Numbered from the stretch's first letter, positions 16,496 to 25,547 are shown. The stretch: 64,000 bases of DNA from Luteibacter yeojuensis (GCF_011742875.1 NZ_JAAQTL010000002.1:529348-593347), one strand, 5' to 3'. Made by a program: numbers and translations. Notes: a model not told the origin generated them from the sequence alone.

Positions 16496-17866
16496 ATGCC
16501 CGCCCGCAGTTACCGGCGAACCACTTGCTTTGCCCTCGGTGCCGCCCTTGCCATGAGCCTGGCGTCGCCTGCCTTAGCATCCCTGCCTCCGGCCGTCGAC
16601 GGTCAGCCGATTCCTTCCCTGGCCCCCATGCTGGCGAAGGTGACGCCGGCGGTGGTGAACATCTCGACGAAGACCCGCGTACGGGTCCGCGACCCCTATT
16701 TCGACGACCCGTTGTTCCGCCAGCTGTTCGGTGGCGGCGGCATGCCCCGCGAGCGGGTGGAGCAGAGCCTGGGCTCGGGCGTCGTCATCGACGCGGCCAA
16801 GGGCTACGTGCTCACCAACAACCACGTGGTGGGTGGTGCCGACGACATCACGGTCACCCTGCAGGACGGCCGCGACCTGAAGGCGAAGCTGCTGGGCAGC
16901 GATCCGGAAACCGACATCGCGGTGCTGCAGATTCCGGCCGAGCGCCTGCAGGCGCTGCCCATCGCCGATTCCTCGCAGCTGCGCGTGGGCGATTTCGTGG
17001 TGGCCGTGGGCGATCCGTTCGGGCTGGGGCAGACGGCCACCTCGGGCATGGTTTCGGCGCTGGGCCGTTCCGGCCTGGGCAAGGGCATCCAGAACTTCAT
17101 CCAGACCGACGCCTCGATCAACCCGGGCAACTCCGGCGGCGCGCTGGTGAACCTGCGCGGCGAACTGGTGGGCATCAACTCGATGATCTTCACGCCCTCC
17201 GGCGGCAACGTGGGCATCGGCTTCGCCATTCCCACCGACCTGGCGACGGGCGTGATGAAGCAGTTGCTGGCCTACGGCAAGGTGCGCCGCGGCAACCTGG
17301 GCGTGGAGGTGCAGGACATCACGCCGCGCATCGCGAAGGCACTGGGGCTGAAGGACACCAACGGCGCCGTGGTCACCCGGATCAACGACGCCTCGCCCGC
17401 GGAAGGCGCGGGCTTGCAGGCGGGCGACGTGCTCACGGCGGTGAACGGCAAGCCGGTGCACGGGGCGCAGGACCTGCGCAACGCCGAAGGTCTGCTGCCG
17501 CTGGGCGCGAAGGTGAAGCTCACGGTGCAGCGCGACGGGGCCACGCGCGACGTCGAGGCCACGGTGGCCGCGGAGAAGATCGCCAGCGTGGACGGGGCGA
17601 AGGTGGACAAGCGGCTGGCCGGGGTCACGCTGAGCGACCTGTCGCCGGAACAGAAAGCGCAGGGTCTCTACGGCGTGGCACTGAGCGGTGTGCAGCGCGG
17701 TTCCGCTGCCGCGGCGGCGGGGCTCAAGGACGGCGATATCGTGGTGGCGATCTCGCAGGCGCGGATCACAAGTGTGAAGAGCCTGCCAACGACCGGCTCA
17801 CTGGGTATGCGGCAACTGTTGCTCACGGTGGTGCGAGACGACGCGGTGTACTACGCGGTGCTGTGA
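16496..17866 (+). CDS. degP: Periplasmic Do-like serine protease (DegP/DegQ)
   Basis: 456 residues. Signal peptide at 1-29, trypsin-like domain with catalytic H110 (TNNHVVGG), D140 (ETDIAVL) and S213 (NPGNSGGAL), then two PDZ domains (about 285-375 and 380-456). DegP/DegQ proteins degrade or chaperone misfolded envelope proteins. The ATG at 16496 follows AAGGAG with good spacing. Whether it is the DegP, DegQ or MucD form cannot be settled without phylogeny; the LA-loop is short, which leans towards MucD/DegQ. Confidence 0.9.
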   Translation: MPARSYRRTTCFALGAALAMSLASPALASLPPAVDGQPIPSLAPMLAKVTPAVVNISTKTRVRVRDPYFDDPLFRQLFGGGGMPRERVEQSLGSGVVIDAAKGYVLTNNHVVGGADDITVTLQDGRDLKAKLLGSDPETDIAVLQIPAERLQALPIADSSQLRVGDFVVAVGDPFGLGQTATSGMVSALGRSGLGKGIQNFIQTDASINPGNSGGALVNLRGELVGINSMIFTPSGGNVGIGFAIPTDLATGVMKQLLAYGKVRRGNLGVEVQDITPRIAKALGLKDTNGAVVTRINDASPAEGAGLQAGDVLTAVNGKPVHGAQDLRNAEGLLPLGAKVKLTVQRDGATRDVEATVAAEKIASVDGAKVDKRLAGVTLSDLSPEQKAQGLYGVALSGVQRGSAAAAAGLKDGDIVVAISQARITSVKSLPTTGSLGMRQLLLTVVRDDAVYYAVL

Positions 17867-17880
17867 CCTCGCAGCGCCTT

Positions 17881-17956
17881 GTAGGAGCCGCCATAGCGGC
17901 GAGGAAACCTTGCCGTACTGTCGCAAGATTGCCCTCGCCGCTATAGCGGCTCCTAC
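17881..17956. repeat. REP pair (class A, 76 bp)
   Basis: Two inverted REP cores (GTAGGAGCCGCCATAGCGGC and its inverse) around a centre containing the class-A motif CTTGC...GTCGCAAGATT. Follows the degP-like stop. Confidence 0.95.
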
Positions 17957-18106
17957 ACGAAGACGGAAGCCGGAGATCTCCTACAGCCTACGTTCCGTTT
18001 CCCGACGGCAGGATGCTGAACGATGTCAATGCTGCGCGTGGCGCCGGGATGCCCCACAATGGCGGCTTGCTTGCCTATTAGCCCCGTCCCGAGGTCCCAG
18101 CCGTCC

Positions 18107-19588
18107 ATGTCTCTTCGTTTCGCGCGACTGTTCACCGCCACGCTGATCGGCCTTAGCGCCTCCGCCACCGTTCTTGCCGCCGCAGGCACCCAGCTGGTCT
18201 GGCGCGGCGACATCACTACCGCGCGCGGCGTGGTCACCGACGTCGCCAAGGCCTGGGAGAAATCCGGCAAGGGCAAGATCGAGCTGCAGCCGTTCAACAC
18301 GGCCTCCGGCATCGACGCCGTGGTGAAGGGCAGCGCCGACCTCGCCGGTTCGGCCCGCCCCGCCGTCGGTGCCGCCGAGCAGTCGCTCACCTTCACGCCG
18401 GTGGCATGGGACGCCCTGGTGATGGTGACCTACCCATCCAACCCGGTCAGCAACATCTCGCTGAAGCAGCTCCACGAGATCTACATGGGGCACATCACCA
18501 ACTGGAAGGAGCTCGGCGGCAACGACGCCCCGATCAACCTCTACGCGGTGGCCAGCCCGGCCGACGGTGTCGAATACAGCCTGCGCCGCCTCCTCTTCGG
18601 CCGCGGCAACCAGCCGGTGGCCGCACCGCGCCTGTATGTGAACGTGGCGAAGCTCGAGGAAGGCGTCACCCTCGACAAGCAGGGCCTCGGCGCCAGCACG
18701 CTCGCCGGCGCCTCGTCGAACAGGAAGGTGAAGATCCTCTCCATCGATGGCGTCGCGCCGTCCATGTCCACGGTCAGCAGCGGCACCTATCCGCTGTACA
18801 CCGAGCTCTACCTCGTCACCAACGACAGCAGCCCGAAGGCCGCCGAGGTGAAGGAGTTCATTTCCTTCGTCACGTCCAGCAAGGGCAGCTCGCTGCTGCG
18901 CTCGCATAGCCTCGTGCCTTATGCCGACGGCGCCGCGCTTGCCGCGAAGGACGCCTCCCGCCGTGCCGCCATCGCGTCCGCCGTGGGTACGCGCGCCAAC
19001 GCCGGCCAGCCGATGACCACGCCGGCCGCCGTGGCCGCCGCGCCGGCCGCTGCCGCCGCCGTCGCCGCGAAGGAAACCGCCCTCGCCAAGGCCCAGGCCG
19101 CGAGCAAGGGTGCGAAGGCCGCGAAGACGACCAAGGGCACCGTCGCCGCCACCGCCGCCGAGCCGCCGAAGTTCGCTCGCGTGGTCGCCGGCGTCAGCAC
19201 CTCGGCGCACATGAGCTTCGTCGGCGTGCACGCGGAAGCTTTCACCATGTCGGACAACGCCAAGATCGGCGGACGCTTCGCCAAGGTGCGCGCCGATGCC
19301 GTCACCGTGCGCGGCAAGCCGGTCGCGAAGGCGGCGGACGCGTCGGAGAAGTCCACGACCGTCGCCACGCCGAAGGTGGCGGAGGCCAAGCCGGCTCCGA
19401 AGCCGGCGAAGGTCGTCGCCAAGGCCGGGAAGCCGGCCGCCTCGCGCACCTACAAGGTGGCCGCGGGCGACACCCTCTACTCCATCGCGAAGAAGAACGC
19501 GATCGACGTGAACACCCTGCGCGCCATGAATGGCCTGAAGGACAACAACGTCCGCCTCGGCCAGGTGCTCAAAGTCGGCGCGCGCTGA
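18107..19588 (+). CDS. PstS-like phosphate-binding domain fused to a LysM domain
   Basis: 493 residues. Signal peptide at 1-25. A PBP-like domain follows: TSGID-type motif (NTASGIDAVVKGSADLAGSARP), KQLHEIYMGHITNWKELGG and a V-E-Y-S-L-R-R-L segment, as in PstS-family substrate-binding proteins. An Ala/Lys-rich linker leads to a C-terminal LysM (YKVAAGDTLYSIAKKNAIDV, NGLKDNNVRLGQVLKV), which binds peptidoglycan. The fusion would tether a phosphate-binding-like domain to the wall. No pst transporter genes are nearby, so import is unlikely to be its only role. ATG at 18107 chosen to begin the signal peptide. Confidence 0.8.
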   Translation: MSLRFARLFTATLIGLSASATVLAAAGTQLVWRGDITTARGVVTDVAKAWEKSGKGKIELQPFNTASGIDAVVKGSADLAGSARPAVGAAEQSLTFTPVAWDALVMVTYPSNPVSNISLKQLHEIYMGHITNWKELGGNDAPINLYAVASPADGVEYSLRRLLFGRGNQPVAAPRLYVNVAKLEEGVTLDKQGLGASTLAGASSNRKVKILSIDGVAPSMSTVSSGTYPLYTELYLVTNDSSPKAAEVKEFISFVTSSKGSSLLRSHSLVPYADGAALAAKDASRRAAIASAVGTRANAGQPMTTPAAVAAAPAAAAAVAAKETALAKAQAASKGAKAAKTTKGTVAATAAEPPKFARVVAGVSTSAHMSFVGVHAEAFTMSDNAKIGGRFAKVRADAVTVRGKPVAKAADASEKSTTVATPKVAEAKPAPKPAKVVAKAGKPAASRTYKVAAGDTLYSIAKKNAIDVNTLRAMNGLKDNNVRLGQVLKVGAR

Positions 19589-19591
19589 GCC

Positions 19592-20290
19592 GTGACGGTT
19601 CGCGCCGTTTCCCTCGATCTCGACGACACGCTGTGGCCGGTGCTCCCGGCCCTCATCGAGGCCGAGCACTGCGTGAATCGCTGGCTCAGGGAACACCACC
19701 CGGATGTCGCCGAGGCATGGCCCATCGAGGCCATGCGCGAGCTGCGCGAGAAGATCGCGCAGGAAAACACCCACCTCTCGCACGACTTCAGCGCGCAGCG
19801 GCGCCTGACCATCCGCCATGCCTTCGCCGCCTGCGGCATCGACGATGCGCCGGTGGACGAGGTGTGGCGCATCTACTTCGCCGCCCGCAACGCGGTGGAG
19901 CTGTACCCGGACACCTTGCCGGCCCTGGAGCGCATCGCGGCCCGCGTGCCGCTGGTGAGCATCTCCAACGGCAACGCCGACCTCGAAGTGATCGGCCTGC
20001 ACCATCTCTTCCACACCCGCCTCAACGCCAGCGGCGTGGGCGTGGCGAAGCCGCACCCCCAGATCTTCCTGGCCGCCGCCGAGGCCCTGGGCCTGGCGCC
20101 CGCCGACATCCTCCACGTGGGCGACGACCCCCTGCTCGACGTGCTCGGCGCGCGCGAGGCCGGCATGAAGACGGTATGGCTCAACCGCACGGGCGAGCGC
20201 TGGTCGCACGGTCCCGCGCCGGACTATGAATTCCCGGACATGACCCACCTTGCGGACTGGATTGACGCGTCACTCGCCAGGGACAGTTAG
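19592..20290 (+). CDS. HAD-superfamily hydrolase
   Basis: 232 residues starting with GTG at 19592, 3 bp after the previous stop. HAD motif I is DLDDTLWP, motif II is S in SISNGN, motif III is K in GVAKPHPQIF and motif IV is GDDPLLDVLGA. A helical cap lies between motifs I and II. Relatives are pyrimidine 5'-nucleotidases and phosphoglycolate-phosphatase-like enzymes; the substrate is not determined by the sequence. Confidence 0.85.
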   Translation: MTVRAVSLDLDDTLWPVLPALIEAEHCVNRWLREHHPDVAEAWPIEAMRELREKIAQENTHLSHDFSAQRRLTIRHAFAACGIDDAPVDEVWRIYFAARNAVELYPDTLPALERIAARVPLVSISNGNADLEVIGLHHLFHTRLNASGVGVAKPHPQIFLAAAEALGLAPADILHVGDDPLLDVLGAREAGMKTVWLNRTGERWSHGPAPDYEFPDMTHLADWIDASLARDS

Positions 20291-20358
20291 AATGGCGGTT
20301 CACCGATAGCAAGAACCCTTTGACGCGGTCGCCCCGGCCGCGAGGCACGGGAGGCCTG

Positions 20359-21747
20359 ATGTCACCGCTGATCGATCGCAAATCCGGAAAACGCGCCGTT
20401 CCCATCGAAACCGTCGATGCAGGCAGCATGGCTGCCGCGGAGGCTCGCCTGGATACGGCGCAGCGCAAGTGGCTCCAGTCCACAGGATTCCGACCGAAAC
20501 CGGGCGCGTTGGCGGTACTGCCGGGCAGTGTGCCCGGCGAAATCGCCCTGGTGCTGGTGGGCGTGGATCGGCACAACCCGATGGCCGCGCTGGGCGGGCT
20601 GCCCTTCCGCCTGCCGGAAGGCATCTACGAACTTTCGTCGGACGGTGGCGTGTTCACGGAACGCGAGCACATCGAGCTGGCGATCCTCGGCTGGGCGCTG
20701 GGCGCCTACCGCTTCGACCGCTACCGCTCCTACGAGCGCAAGGCTGCGCAGCTGGTGGTCACGCCGGCCGCGATCCGCGCGCTGCAACCGCTGATCGACG
20801 CCACCGCCGAAGTGCGCGACATGGTGAACACGCCCACGGAGGACATGGGCCCGGAACAGCTGTCGCAGGCCATCCACGAGCACGCCAAGGCGCATAAGGC
20901 CACCGTGCAGGAATGGGTCGGCGACGACCTGATCAAGCACAACTTCCCCACCATCCACGCCGTAGGCCGCGCCAGCCATCGCGCGCCGCGCCTCATCGAG
21001 CTCACCTGGGGCAAGGCCTCCAGCCCGAAGCTGGTGATCGTTGGCAAGGGCGTCTGCTTCGACACCGGCGGCCTGGACATCAAGCCGGCCGACGGCATGC
21101 GCTGGATGAAGAAGGACATGGGCGGTGCGGCGCACGCCATCGCGCTGGCCGGCCTCGTGATGAAGGCTAAACTGCCGGTACGGCTGACGTTGCTCGTGCC
21201 GGCCGTGGAGAACGCCATCGCGGGCAACGCGATGCGTCCGGGCGAGGTCATCCGCACGCGCGCGGGGCATACGGTGGAAGTGGACAACACCGATGCCGAA
21301 GGTCGCCTCGTGCTGTGCGATGCCCTTGCTTACGCGGTGGAACAGTCGCCCGACCTGATCGTGGATTTCGCGACGCTCACCGGCGCCGCACGCGTGGCGC
21401 TCGGTCCCGAACTGCCGGCGCTGTTCACCAACCGCGACCCGTTGGCGGACCACGTGATCAGCTCCGCCGAGCGGGTGCATGATCCGCTGTGGCGCCTGCC
21501 GCTGTGGCGTCCGTATCGCCGGATGCTGGAGTCGTACGTGGCGGATTTCGCCAATGCGGGCCCGTCGCGCCACGCGGGCGCGATCACCGCGGCGCTGTAC
21601 CTGGAACGCTTCGTCCCCGACAGCCAGAACTGGATGCACCTGGACACCTACGCCTGGAACGACGGGGACCGCCCTGCCCATCCGCGTGGTGGCGAGGCCC
21701 AGGGCCTGCGTGCGTTCTTCCGGTTCTTGTCGGAGCGGTATTCCTGA
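20359..21747 (+). CDS. Leucyl aminopeptidase family protein (M17)
   Basis: 462 residues. The M17 metal-site motifs are intact: VGKGVCFDTGGLDIKPADGM, the WMKKDMGGAA loop and N-T-D-A-E-G-R-L-V-L. These cytosolic, two-metal exopeptidases remove N-terminal residues from peptides. The ATG at 20359 follows GGGAGG and avoids an upstream non-conserved stretch. The N-terminal domain is divergent from PepA, so it may belong to the PepB-like branch. Confidence 0.9.
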   Translation: MSPLIDRKSGKRAVPIETVDAGSMAAAEARLDTAQRKWLQSTGFRPKPGALAVLPGSVPGEIALVLVGVDRHNPMAALGGLPFRLPEGIYELSSDGGVFTEREHIELAILGWALGAYRFDRYRSYERKAAQLVVTPAAIRALQPLIDATAEVRDMVNTPTEDMGPEQLSQAIHEHAKAHKATVQEWVGDDLIKHNFPTIHAVGRASHRAPRLIELTWGKASSPKLVIVGKGVCFDTGGLDIKPADGMRWMKKDMGGAAHAIALAGLVMKAKLPVRLTLLVPAVENAIAGNAMRPGEVIRTRAGHTVEVDNTDAEGRLVLCDALAYAVEQSPDLIVDFATLTGAARVALGPELPALFTNRDPLADHVISSAERVHDPLWRLPLWRPYRRMLESYVADFANAGPSRHAGAITAALYLERFVPDSQNWMHLDTYAWNDGDRPAHPRGGEAQGLRAFFRFLSERYS

Positions 21748-21788
21748 GAGCCCGGGCTCGGCGGCGATCGGGCCGACTGCGTCGGCTC

Positions 21789-22110
21789 GCCGCTATAGCG
21801 GCTCCTACAGATCGGGCACCGCTGTTGCGGCTCCTACAGATCGGGCACCACCGTTGCGGCTCCTGCAGATCGGGCACCACCGTTGCGGCTCCTACAGATC
21901 GGGCACCACCGTTGCGGCTCCTACAGATCGGGCACCACCGTTGCGGCTCCTACAGATCGGGCACCACTGTTGCGGCTCCTACAAATCGGGCACCACCGTT
22001 GCGGCTCCTACAGATCGGGCACCACTGTTGCGGCTCCAACAGATCGGGCACCACCGTTGCGGCTCCTACAAATCGGGCGCCACTGTTGTAGGAGCCGCTA
22101 TAGCGGCGAG
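21789..22110. repeat. REP pair expanded by a 29-bp tandem array
   Basis: An outer REP (CTCGCCGCTATAGCGGCTCCTAC) and a final inverted REP (GTAGGAGCCGCTATAGCGGCG) enclose ten tandem copies of a 29-bp unit: AGATCGGGCACCACCGTTG plus CGGCTCCTAC, the latter being half of a REP. Units differ by one to three bases. There are no spacers, so this is not a CRISPR. Confidence 0.9.
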
Positions 22111-22240
22111 AACCCGTTAGCGTCACGCCCCCAATACGCCCATGCGCGGCCCGCTCCATGAGGGAGCCAGCGATTTTCCCAGGCCGCATCCGCGCACGCT
22201 TCGCCTCGTGACGGCATGGCCACCGAAGCGGCTCCCACAG
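22111..22240. other. Intergenic DNA with degraded repeat fragments
   Basis: About 130 bp between the tandem array and the small minus-strand gene. It contains partial REP-like pieces (for example GAAGCGGCTCCCACAGC near 22217-22233) and no gene. Confidence 0.4.
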
Positions 22241-22549
22241 CTAGGGACTTTCCTCGGGCGCATCCTGCGCACGCTTTGCCTTCCACGCGATGACGGAGCG
22301 CAGGTTCCGCTCGAGTTCCGCGATCGTCAGTGGAAAATAATCCGCATCGCTGTCGGTGACCTGCCAGCTGGTCATCCGCTTGTCGGTCACGGCCACGCCG
22401 TTCGCCTTGAGCGCGTCGCGGACATCGGTCGGATCGAGATCGGTCGCCTGCAGAATCAGCTGCCATAGCCAGTTCATCCGCTGCGGATCCACGCCGCGTG
22501 TCATGGGCGGGCGCGTGTAAGGCCGGCCCGGTGCGTCGAAGTCGGTCAT
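22241..22549 (-). CDS. Small DUF1456-like protein
   Basis: 102 residues from the ATG at 22549, preceded by AGGGAG. The pattern NWLWQLILQATDLDPTDVRD, then KRMTSWQVTDSDADYFPLT and ERNLRSVIAWKAKR resembles one repeat of DUF1456 (YehS-like) proteins. Function unknown. A much longer open frame on this strand is antisense to the alpha/beta hydrolase gene and is not coding. Confidence 0.65.
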   Translation of the reverse strand: MTDFDAPGRPYTRPPMTRGVDPQRMNWLWQLILQATDLDPTDVRDALKANGVAVTDKRMTSWQVTDSDADYFPLTIAELERNLRSVIAWKAKRAQDAPEESP

Positions 22550-22732
22550 GATGTACTCCCTGCGTGCACGTAAGACCGAGTATGCCATCGGCCCTTTCGA
22601 TGGATATCGGCACGCATCCCGGATTTCCTCAGCCCTCGCCTTCGTCCCGTCCGCGCGGAACGAAGGCACGCTTCCGCGCCCGGTTAACGTGGCCTCGTAT
22701 AGGCTCGGGAGAACCCTGACAAGGAGTCCGCG

Positions 22733-23725
22733 ATGCGATCGCTCATTCCCGCCTTGCTCCTGGCACTGTCCCTCCCCGCCTTCGCCGACGACACGCCGAA
22801 GGTCGAAGCCCTCGGTGCCCGCCTCGAAAAGCTCGAATACCCCTACCCCGTCACGATGTTCACGGTGACGAACCAGGGCCAGTCGCTGCAGATAGCCTAT
22901 ATGGACCTGAAGCCCGAACACGCCAACGGCCGCACCGCCGTGCTGCTGCACGGCAAGAACTTCTGCGGCCCGTACTGGGCGGCCACCGCGGAGCACCTGC
23001 GCGCCGAGGGTTATCGCGTGGTGATTCCCGACCAGATCGGTTTCTGCAAATCCTCGAAACCGCACACCTTCCAGTACAGCTTCCACCAGCTGGCGGCGGA
23101 TACGCACGACCTGCTCGCGAGCCTGGGCGTGGACAAGGTCACCGTCGTGGCGCATTCCATGGGCGGCATGGTGGGCGCGCGCTACGCGCTGATGTATCCG
23201 CAGGGCGTCGAGAAGCTGGTGCTGGTGAACCCCATCGGCCTGGAAGACTGGAAGGCGAAGGGCGTGCCGTGGCAGAGCGTCGACGCCTGGTACGCGCGCG
23301 ACCTGAAGACCTCTTACGCCGGCATCAAGCGCTACCAGCTGGCGCACTACTACGACGGCAAGTGGAAGCCCGATTACGATCGCTGGGCGCTGATGCAGGC
23401 CGGTCAGTACGAAGGCGACGGCAAGGAAACCTCGGCCTGGGCCGGCGCGCTCACGTACGACATGATCTTCACCCAGCCGGTGGTCTACGAGTTCCCGATG
23501 ATCGAGGTGCCGACGGTGCTGATCATCGGGCAACGCGACACCACGGCGATCGCCGAGGGCGCCTCCGCGGACGTCGCATCGAAGCTCGGCCATTACCCGG
23601 AGCTCGGGAGGGAAGCCGCTTCGCGCATTCCCGGCGCGAAGCTGATCCCGCTGGAAGGCCTGGCCCACTCGCCGATGATCGAAGCACCGGAGCGCTTCTA
23701 CAAGGCGCTCGACGAAGCGCTCTGA
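22733..23725 (+). CDS. Secreted alpha/beta hydrolase
   Basis: 330 residues. Signal peptide at 1-19, then an alpha/beta-hydrolase fold: oxyanion region LLHGKNF, nucleophile elbow VVAHSMGGM (Ser), an acidic residue near IIGQRDTTA, and the catalytic His in GLAHSPMIE. Export puts it in the periplasm or outside. The family covers esterases, lipases and others; no substrate can be given. Well-placed AAGGAG precedes the ATG. Confidence 0.85.
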   Translation: MRSLIPALLLALSLPAFADDTPKVEALGARLEKLEYPYPVTMFTVTNQGQSLQIAYMDLKPEHANGRTAVLLHGKNFCGPYWAATAEHLRAEGYRVVIPDQIGFCKSSKPHTFQYSFHQLAADTHDLLASLGVDKVTVVAHSMGGMVGARYALMYPQGVEKLVLVNPIGLEDWKAKGVPWQSVDAWYARDLKTSYAGIKRYQLAHYYDGKWKPDYDRWALMQAGQYEGDGKETSAWAGALTYDMIFTQPVVYEFPMIEVPTVLIIGQRDTTAIAEGASADVASKLGHYPELGREAASRIPGAKLIPLEGLAHSPMIEAPERFYKALDEAL

Positions 23726-23754
23726 AGCCCCCTTCTGCGCAAACAACGCCCGGT

Positions 23755-23835
23755 GTGGGAGCCGCTTCAGCGGCGATGGGTGCTCGCGATACGCGTGCCC
23801 GCTGCCGCGGGATCGCCGGCACAGCCGGCTCCCAC
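23755..23835. repeat. Second-family palindromic repeat (GTGGGAGCC type)
   Basis: GTGGGAGCCGCTTCAGCGGCGATGGG at the left, CCCGCTGCCGCGGGATCGCC in the middle and GCCGGCTCCCAC at the right. It differs from the GTAGGAG REP; further copies are at about 24580-24648 and inside the GH50-like gene. Confidence 0.85.
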
Positions 23836-23861
23836 AAGGTTCCTTCCAGGCCTGCTCTTCT

Positions 23862-23936
23862 GTAGGAGCCGCTATAGCGGCGAGAGCGATCTTGCCCCCG
23901 ACCGCGAGGTTGCCTCGCCGCTATAGCGGCTCCTAC
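23862..23936. repeat. REP pair (class A)
   Basis: Inverted GTAGGAGCCGCTATAGCGGC cores around a centre with ATCTTGC and CGCGAGGTT. Confidence 0.95.
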
Positions 23937-23960
23937 AGGAACGAGGAATGGATGGGATGG

Positions 23961-24455
23961 TTACTGCGCGAACGCGATTTCGCGCTGCACGGGCCGGATG
24001 ACGTAGCCCACGGGAAGCCAGTTGCCGCTGCCGGTGCCGCCCGGTGCCAGCGACACCGTTTCGAACAGCACCGCGCGGGTGTAGTGCGATACGAAGATCA
24101 CGTTGAGGTAATCGCCGGCGGGAAGGCCTACCGGGTCGCGTACGCGCGTCACCTCGAACCACTCGCGCCCCACGAGCTGGCCGCGATCGAGGCGGATCTT
24201 CCGCAGGTAGCGCACCCACTCCGCGCGCGGCACCATCTTCTGCATCATCGCGCCGGCTTCCAGCCACATCGCATCCGCCCGGCGTCCGTCGGACATCCGC
24301 ACCCAGTGGGTGGCGCAACTCACGGCGTTATCCAGCGAATTGGGCTGCGGGCCCAGCCGCGGCGCGTTGCTGATGCTCAGCAGCGGGCCGAAGGCGTTCC
24401 CAACGGGAACGCCGGTCGCGGGAAACTTTCGAGTCTGGACCGGCACCGACGACAT
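23961..24455 (-). CDS. DUF4019-like protein
   Basis: 164 residues from the ATG at 24455 (GGAG upstream). The layout WLEAGAMMQKMVPRAEWVRY, GREWFEVTRVRDPVGLPAGDY and NVIFVSHYTRAVLFETVSL followed by W-L-P-V-G-Y fits DUF4019, a family of usually secreted small proteins of unknown function. No signal peptide is visible with this start, and no better start is evident. Confidence 0.6.
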   Translation of the reverse strand: MSSVPVQTRKFPATGVPVGNAFGPLLSISNAPRLGPQPNSLDNAVSCATHWVRMSDGRRADAMWLEAGAMMQKMVPRAEWVRYLRKIRLDRGQLVGREWFEVTRVRDPVGLPAGDYLNVIFVSHYTRAVLFETVSLAPGGTGSGNWLPVGYVIRPVQREIAFAQ

Positions 24456-24579
24456 GACCCCACTCCGACACGGGACGATCGCAGCTTCCGGCGGCCGGCG
24501 GGCCGTGCCAAGTCGGCCGGATGGAATAAGCGGGTTGGCCGGGGCAAAAACATACCGAACCCGAGGAAGCACCCCCGGC

Positions 24580-24648
24580 AGGGGCCGTTATTGCGGCGAG
24601 AGGGCTCGCCGGATCCCGGCCCGCTGCCGCGGGATCGCCGGCTCCCAC
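24580..24648. repeat. Second-family palindromic repeat, degraded
   Basis: GGGGCCGTTATTGCGGCGAG to GATCGCCGGCTCCCAC, with the diagnostic CCCGCTGCCGCGGGATCGCC centre but a damaged left arm. Confidence 0.7.
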
Positions 24649-24661
24649 ACACTGAGGATCC

Positions 24662-24739
24662 GTAGGAGCCGCTATAGCGGCGAGAAAACCTCGCGATACA
24701 CGGCAAGTTCCCCCCCCCCGCCGCTATAGCGGCCCCTAC
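24662..24739. repeat. REP pair (class A)
   Basis: GTAGGAGCCGCTATAGCGGC and an inverse copy with one change (GGCCCCTAC), centre with a run of C. Confidence 0.9.
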
Positions 24740-24757
24740 AGCTCGGGTTGTGGGGGC

Positions 24758-25417
24758 TTAGCGGCGGCCGAACGCCAGGACTTCGGCGGTATAGGTTTCC
24801 ACCACGAGGCTGAAGGGCTGGTTCGCGTCGGTGAACAGCACCGCCCGATGGCGGAGCACTTCGTGCGGAATGGCCAGGGGGCCCTGGTGCGACGGCGGGA
24901 GCGGCGCGTTCATTTCCCAGCCGGCCGGCAGCGGCGACCACAGGAGGTCCGCGCTGAGCGTCTGCCGGCGGAAGTGCAGCGCCTGCACCACCTTTCCGAA
25001 CGGCTGGTCGGTGGTGTCGAGGATCTTGTTCATCTCCGGCGTGAGACGCGACGGCACGTACCAGTTATCCGCTTCGGACAGCACGTGCTTGCCGCAGGCG
25101 AGCTGCACGCGGCGGTAGCGCACCGCCTCGCCGGGGGCGATACCCAGGGTGGTGCGCTCCGCTTCCGGCAACGGCTTGTCCTGGCCCTTCACACGGCGGG
25201 CGACGATCTTCGCCTCCGGCGCCAGCGAATGCGCGCCGCACCAGCGCTCCAGTGTCAGGGTGGCGCTGGGATGGCTCAGCAGGTCGGCGTTGAGCGATTG
25301 CAGCAGCGCCAGCGCCTGCGTGCGCGAGGCGACGTCGTCGCTCCACGGTTCGCGCGCCTGCGCGGTGGCCGCGAGCACGGCGAGGGAGGTGGCGGCGATG
25401 ATGGTTCGGCTGTTCAT
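24758..25417 (-). CDS. Secreted chorismate-lyase/UTRA-fold-like protein of unknown function
   Basis: 219 residues from the ATG at 25417 (AAGGAT upstream) with a signal peptide (MNSRTIIAATSLAVLAATAQA). The body has ADNWYVPSRLTPEMN, TDQPFGKVVQALHFRRQTL, LWSPLPAGWE and VLRHRAVLFT...SLVVETYT, a pattern shared with chorismate-lyase/UTRA-like folds. Export argues against a role in ubiquinone synthesis. It is close to trpE, but separated from it by a REP pair. Confidence 0.6.
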   Translation of the reverse strand: MNSRTIIAATSLAVLAATAQAREPWSDDVASRTQALALLQSLNADLLSHPSATLTLERWCGAHSLAPEAKIVARRVKGQDKPLPEAERTTLGIAPGEAVRYRRVQLACGKHVLSEADNWYVPSRLTPEMNKILDTTDQPFGKVVQALHFRRQTLSADLLWSPLPAGWEMNAPLPPSHQGPLAIPHEVLRHRAVLFTDANQPFSLVVETYTAEVLAFGRR

Positions 25418-25459
25418 GGGGTAATCCTTCACGGGTATTCGCGTGTTTCGGCTGGCTTT

Positions 25460-25535
25460 GTAGGAGCCGCTACAGCGGCGAGGGAAATCTTGCGAGGGCG
25501 TCGCGAGGTTTTCTCGCCGCTATAGCGGCTCCTAC
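25460..25535. repeat. REP pair (class A)
   Basis: GTAGGAGCCGCTACAGCGGC and inverse, centre AAATCTTGC...GTCGCGAGGTTTTC. Confidence 0.95.
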
Positions 25536-25547
25536 AGCGAGGGCGAC

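Larger units (their letters stand above)
24456..24757. other. Repeat-filled intergenic region
   Basis: About 300 bp with no gene. It holds a second-family repeat (24580-24648) and a REP pair (24662-24739). Confidence 0.6.

Noticed and set aside
18026..20248. A 740-codon minus-strand frame opposite the PstS-LysM and HAD genes
   Set aside because: Antisense shadow; no domain, and the plus strand holds clear families.
21789..22110. Looked like a CRISPR array
   Set aside because: Units are head-to-tail 29-bp copies with no unique spacers, and no cas genes are near.
22241..23746. 501-codon minus-strand frame opposite the alpha/beta hydrolase
   Set aside because: Only its last 102 codons (22241-22549), outside the hydrolase and with their own ribosome site, look real.
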